8,044 nucleotides of DNA, taken from contig CAJKOS010000079.1 in assembly GCA_905201565.1 (NCBI GenBank), positions 1 to 8,044 of the forward strand, read 5' to 3'. The position numbers and the translations under genes were made by a program. Positions 5,992 through 8,044 of the stretch are shown here, piece by piece (positions within the stretch are counted from its first letter, which is position 1; every line of letters begins with the position of its first letter). The notes under the pieces were generated by a model, which saw only the letters and a program-made list of their open reading frames with translations, made no database searches and was not told where the DNA came from. This stretch comes from an uncultured Erysipelotrichaceae bacterium (GTDB lineage: Bacteria; Bacillota_I; Bacilli_A; Erysipelotrichales; Erysipelotrichaceae).

Positions 5992-7420
5992 TTGTTTCTC
6001 CATCAAGTGAGAAACTATGGATGGCTGTGATCTTCACATCCACAATCTTTCCTTCAAGACCCTCAGGTCCTTTGAAGTTCACAAGTTTGTTCTCTTCACT
6101 ATATCCAGTATATCTTTCAGGGTTCTTTTTACTTGGTCCTTCGCACAATACCTTCAATGTTCTGCCAAGGTATTTCTCATTATTGGCATGTCCCCAATAG
6201 GCAACCCTTTCATTGAGACGGTGCAGACGCTCTTTCTTCTCTTCCTGAGAGACATGGTCTTCCATCTTTGCGGCAGGTGTACCACTGCGGGGGCTGAAAA
6301 CAAAGGTAAAGGCAGAGTCAAACTGACAATAATCCACCAGATCCAGTGTCTTCTGGAAGTCTTCTTCTGTTTCATCCGGGAAGCCGACAATGATGTCTGT
6401 TGTAAAGGTGATCTCTGGCATTTCTCGCTTCATATCATCATATAATGCTTTATAAGATTCTGCTGTGTACCCTCTTGCCATTCTGCGCAATACCTCATCA
6501 CTGCCAGACTGCACCGGCAGATGCAGTGACTTCATGATGTTTTGATATTTCTTCATCGCAAGAATGGTTGTTCTGCTGTAGTCACGCGGATGGCTTGTGT
6601 AGAAACGGATGCGTTCAATACCTGTTTCTGCCACCTTCTCCAAAAGTGAAGTAAATCCATCTTCCATACCGAGATCCTTGCCATAGGCATTGACATTTTG
6701 ACCAAGCAGGATGACTTCCTTATGACCGCTCTTTTTCAAAGCTTCTACTTCCGCAACAATGTCGCTGACACGTCTTGAACGTTCCTTGCCACGGGTATAT
6801 GGCACGATGCAGTATGTACAGAACTTGTTGCAGCCATACATGATATCGACATATGCCTTATAGGGATCATTTCTTTTGACCGGAAGGTCTTCAATGATTT
6901 CCCCTTCTGTAGAATACACTTCTACGGTAGTCTTGTGCTCATTTGCATAGGACAAAAGCAGCTGTGGCAGCCTGTAGAGGTTATGTGTACCGAAGATAAT
7001 ATCAATCTGACGGTACTTGGAAAGCACTTCATCCACCACGGCTTCTTCCTGTGCCATACATCCACAGAGACAGAAAATCTTTTCCGGATGATCTTTCTTG
7101 AGGTTCTTCAAAGCACCAATTTCACCAAGGACATGTTCCTCGGCTGCCCTTCTGATAGCACATGTATTAAAGATCAGGATGTCCGCATCCTCAGGCTTAT
7201 CACAATGTGTATAGCCCATTTTCTCCAATATACCGGCAAGGGTTTCACCATCGCGCACATTTGCCTGACAGCCATATGTACGGATGAGATATTTCTTCCC
7301 TTCACCAAAATGTTCTGCTTCTTCTGGCAGGGTGAACAGATCGTGTCTGACTTCTGCCATTGTGCGCGTACGACGCGCTGCCTGTTTCTGATCAGGCATC
7401 ATATTTGTGTTTTTTTCCAT
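5987..7420 (-). CDS. miaB: tRNA-2-methylthio-N6-dimethylallyladenosine synthase MiaB
   Basis: MiaB is a radical-SAM methylthiotransferase. It converts i6A to ms2i6A at position 37 of tRNAs reading UNN codons, stabilising codon pairing. The 477-aa protein has all three expected parts. The N-terminal methylthiotransferase domain carries cluster ligands Cys51 (TYGCQAN), Cys87 (FNTCAIR) and Cys121 (CGCMAQ). The radical-SAM core has CNKFCTYC with Cys197, Cys201 and Cys204, followed by RGKERSR and GFPDETEEDF. A C-terminal TRAM domain spans about 413-475. The ~40-residue N-terminal extension before the first domain strand is common in Bacillota MiaB. The motif pattern fits MiaB better than the related MtaB or RimO. 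The ATG at 7420 has GGAG 8 nt upstream, and a near-perfect extended -10 promoter lies just before it. Its substrate needs MiaA, which is not in this window. Confidence 0.97.
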   Translation of the reverse strand: MEKNTNMMPDQKQAARRTRTMAEVRHDLFTLPEEAEHFGEGKKYLIRTYGCQANVRDGETLAGILEKMGYTHCDKPEDADILIFNTCAIRRAAEEHVLGEIGALKNLKKDHPEKIFCLCGCMAQEEAVVDEVLSKYRQIDIIFGTHNLYRLPQLLLSYANEHKTTVEVYSTEGEIIEDLPVKRNDPYKAYVDIMYGCNKFCTYCIVPYTRGKERSRRVSDIVAEVEALKKSGHKEVILLGQNVNAYGKDLGMEDGFTSLLEKVAETGIERIRFYTSHPRDYSRTTILAMKKYQNIMKSLHLPVQSGSDEVLRRMARGYTAESYKALYDDMKREMPEITFTTDIIVGFPDETEEDFQKTLDLVDYCQFDSAFTFVFSPRSGTPAAKMEDHVSQEEKKERLHRLNERVAYWGHANNEKYLGRTLKVLCEGPSKKNPERYTGYSEENKLVNFKGPEGLEGKIVDVKITAIHSFSLDGETI

Positions 7421-7440
7421 AGATATAACTCCGGGTTACT

Positions 7441-7449
7441 ATTATACCA
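7441..7449 (-). promoter_or_regulatory. Extended -10 promoter of miaB
   Basis: On the minus strand the sequence reads TGGTATAAT, a perfect -10 box with a TGN extension, 20 nt before the miaB start codon. No convincing -35 hexamer is present. The predicted start near 7434 would give a leader of only about 14 nt, putting the Shine-Dalgarno sequence (complement of 7429-7432) almost at the 5' end of the mRNA. Confidence 0.6.
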
Positions 7450-7460
7450 ACAAGGAAAAG

Positions 7461-7482
7461 AAAAACCAGCATGAGGCTGGCC
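7461..7482 (-). terminator. Intrinsic terminator of the ferredoxin gene
   Basis: On the minus strand CCAGC, loop CTCAT and GCTGG form a 5-bp GC-rich stem that two G-U pairs and further A-U pairs can extend. It is followed by TTTTT (complement of 7461-7465). It lies between the ferredoxin stop codon and the miaB promoter. The core stem is short, so termination may be partial. Confidence 0.7.
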
Positions 7483-7510
7483 TTTCCTTCAATCGACTTC
7501 CTGTTATTTC

Positions 7511-7687
7511 TTATTTCTGAGAAATAGCGGATACAGGGCATGTGCCGATGCATGTGCCGCAATCGATGCATGTGTTTTCATCGCACTCGGACTTTCCGTC
7601 GCCGTCAAGAGACAGAGCGGAAACCGGGCAGGCACCTGTGCATGCACCACAGCCGATGCAAAGATCCTTGTTAACTGTAACTGGCAT
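7511..7687 (-). CDS. 2[4Fe-4S] ferredoxin (clostridial type)
   Basis: This 58-aa soluble electron carrier contains two CxxCxxCxxxCP motifs: Cys10-13-16-20 (CIGCGACTGACP) and Cys40-43-46-50 (CIDCGTCIGTCP). In this fold three cysteines of one motif plus the last one of the other bind each cluster. All eight ligands are present, and Cys35 is additional. Such ferredoxins serve low-potential reactions in anaerobes, such as pyruvate:ferredoxin oxidoreductase and hydrogenases. The ATG at 7687 is preferred because GGAGG (complement of 7696-7700) is 8 nt upstream. The longer frame starting at a TTG at 7708 would place that RBS inside the coding region. A good sigma-A-type promoter and a terminator bracket the gene, so it appears monocistronic. 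A radical-SAM enzyme (miaB) lies next door and needs an electron donor, but physical partnership is only a possibility. Confidence 0.95.
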   Translation of the reverse strand: MPVTVNKDLCIGCGACTGACPVSALSLDGDGKSECDENTCIDCGTCIGTCPVSAISQK

Positions 7688-7711
7688 GTTCCAAGCCTCC
7701 TTCTTCAAAGT

Positions 7712-7740
7712 ATTTTACATGAAAAACACAAATGATTCAA
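7712..7740 (-). promoter_or_regulatory. Sigma-A-type promoter of the ferredoxin gene
   Basis: On the minus strand TTGAAT (complement of 7735-7740) and TAAAAT (complement of 7712-7717) are separated by exactly 17 nt. The -10 matches 5 of 6 consensus bases and the -35 matches 4 of 6. A start near 7705 would give a leader of about 18 nt containing GGAGG. This is the best two-box promoter in the window. Confidence 0.65.
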
Positions 7741-7772
7741 CCATTGGAAATGATACACCATCAGCCAACTGA

Positions 7773-7990
7773 TCAGAAATACTTATCCAGGACTTCCTGA
7801 GAATGTCTGTTGCCCTTGGACGCTGCATAGCGAAACAGCCTTTCACTTTCCTCTTGATTTCTTTCTCCACCATCACCATTCAATAACAAAATAGCAAGGT
7901 TATGCATTGCTGCAGCATCTCCCTGATCTGCTGCCTTCCGGTACCAATAACGGGCTTTTTGATAGTCCACCTTTGTCCCCTCACCTTTAT
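7773..7990 (-). pseudogene. 3' fragment of a Sel1-repeat protein gene, cut by a transposon-like end
   Basis: The frame encodes Sel1-like (TPR-related) repeats, helical hairpins used for protein-protein contacts. GEGTKVDYQKARYWYRKAADQG matches the end of one Sel1 repeat closely. DAAAMHNLAILLLNGDGG, then SERLFRYAASKGN, forms a further repeat, and the protein ends in LDKYF. The repeat pattern does not begin at any start codon. It is in phase from about 7985, before the only nearby candidate start, a GTG at 7970, which has no good RBS and would split the repeat. Just upstream, the frame enters the hairpin of the IS200/IS605-like end and meets TAA at 8007-8009. I infer that the 5' part of a longer gene lies beyond an inserted element. 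It could instead be a contig edge joined to a repeat. Confidence 0.65.
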
Positions 7991-8044
7991 CGTGAACTAC
8001 TCCGACTTATAGAAGTCGGAGCTTCCAGGAAGCTTTTTCTATTA
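7991..8044. mobile_element. Possible IS200/IS605-type element end (perfect hairpin)
   Basis: CTCCGACTT (8000-8008), loop ATAG, AAGTCGGAG (8013-8021) form a perfect 9-bp hairpin. A second inverted repeat follows directly (AGCTTCC, A, GGAAGCT at 8020-8034), ending in TTTTT. The text GTGAACTACTCCGACTT plus its inverted copy and GCTTCC resembles ends of IS200/IS605 tnpB-bearing elements as I remember them. The TTTAT at 7986-7990, directly before the likely boundary, could be the preserved target sequence on the left-end side. The transposase genes would lie to the right, outside the window. The boundary is inferred from where Sel1 homology stops. Confidence 0.55.

Noticed and set aside
7688..7708. 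Longer ferredoxin start at TTG 7708
   Set aside because: The extension contains the GGAGG ribosome binding site of the ATG at 7687, and it is not part of the ferredoxin fold.
7757..7775. Small inverted repeat ATCAG/CTGAT after the Sel1 fragment
   Set aside because: The stem is only 5 bp and no T-run follows on either strand, so it is not supported as a terminator or operator.

Overview
This 8.0-kb window looks like a short piece of chromosome from a Gram-positive bacterium (Bacillota). The rnjB-ftsK/spoIIIE gene pair, strong AGGAGG-type ribosome binding sites, T-rich intrinsic terminators, a clostridial-type ferredoxin and a FeoB-associated Cys-rich mini-protein all point there. An Erysipelotrichia-like or other gut anaerobe is my guess, not something the sequence proves. 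Every gene I can support lies on the minus strand, so transcription runs from right to left.

Layout in the direction of transcription. At 7991-8044 there is a strong hairpin region that resembles an end of an IS200/IS605-type element. It abuts, and appears to have truncated, the 3' part of a Sel1-repeat protein gene (7773-7990). Next come a 58-aa 2[4Fe-4S] ferredoxin with its own promoter and terminator (7511-7687), then miaB, the tRNA methylthiotransferase (5987-7420). An RNase J paralogue (4260-5927, rnjB-like) follows, with an FtsK/SpoIIIE DNA translocase (1671-4256) only 3 nt behind it and probably translationally coupled. A strong terminator separates that pair from a gene for a single-pass membrane protein with a very acidic outer domain (821-1600). 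A small Cys-rich membrane protein (558-758) and a short, tail-less single-stranded DNA-binding protein (108-422) follow. A second IS200/IS605-like hairpin occupies the left edge (about 1-44).

The core genes act in RNA maturation and decay (miaB, rnjB), chromosome segregation (ftsK/spoIIIE) and ssDNA binding (ssb). The rnjB-spoIIIE neighbourhood is also known from Bacillus. They do not form an obvious new multi-gene system. Intergenic gaps are short and orderly, usually a terminator followed by a promoter with a short predicted leader.

The points most worth a second look are the RNase J paralogue, which has lost several expected metal-ligand residues; the tail-less SSB; the uncharacterised acidic membrane protein; and the transposon-like hairpins at both window edges, one of which seems to interrupt the Sel1 gene. 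No tRNA, rRNA, CRISPR array or riboswitch was recognised, and no gene-free stretch exceeds 300 bases.
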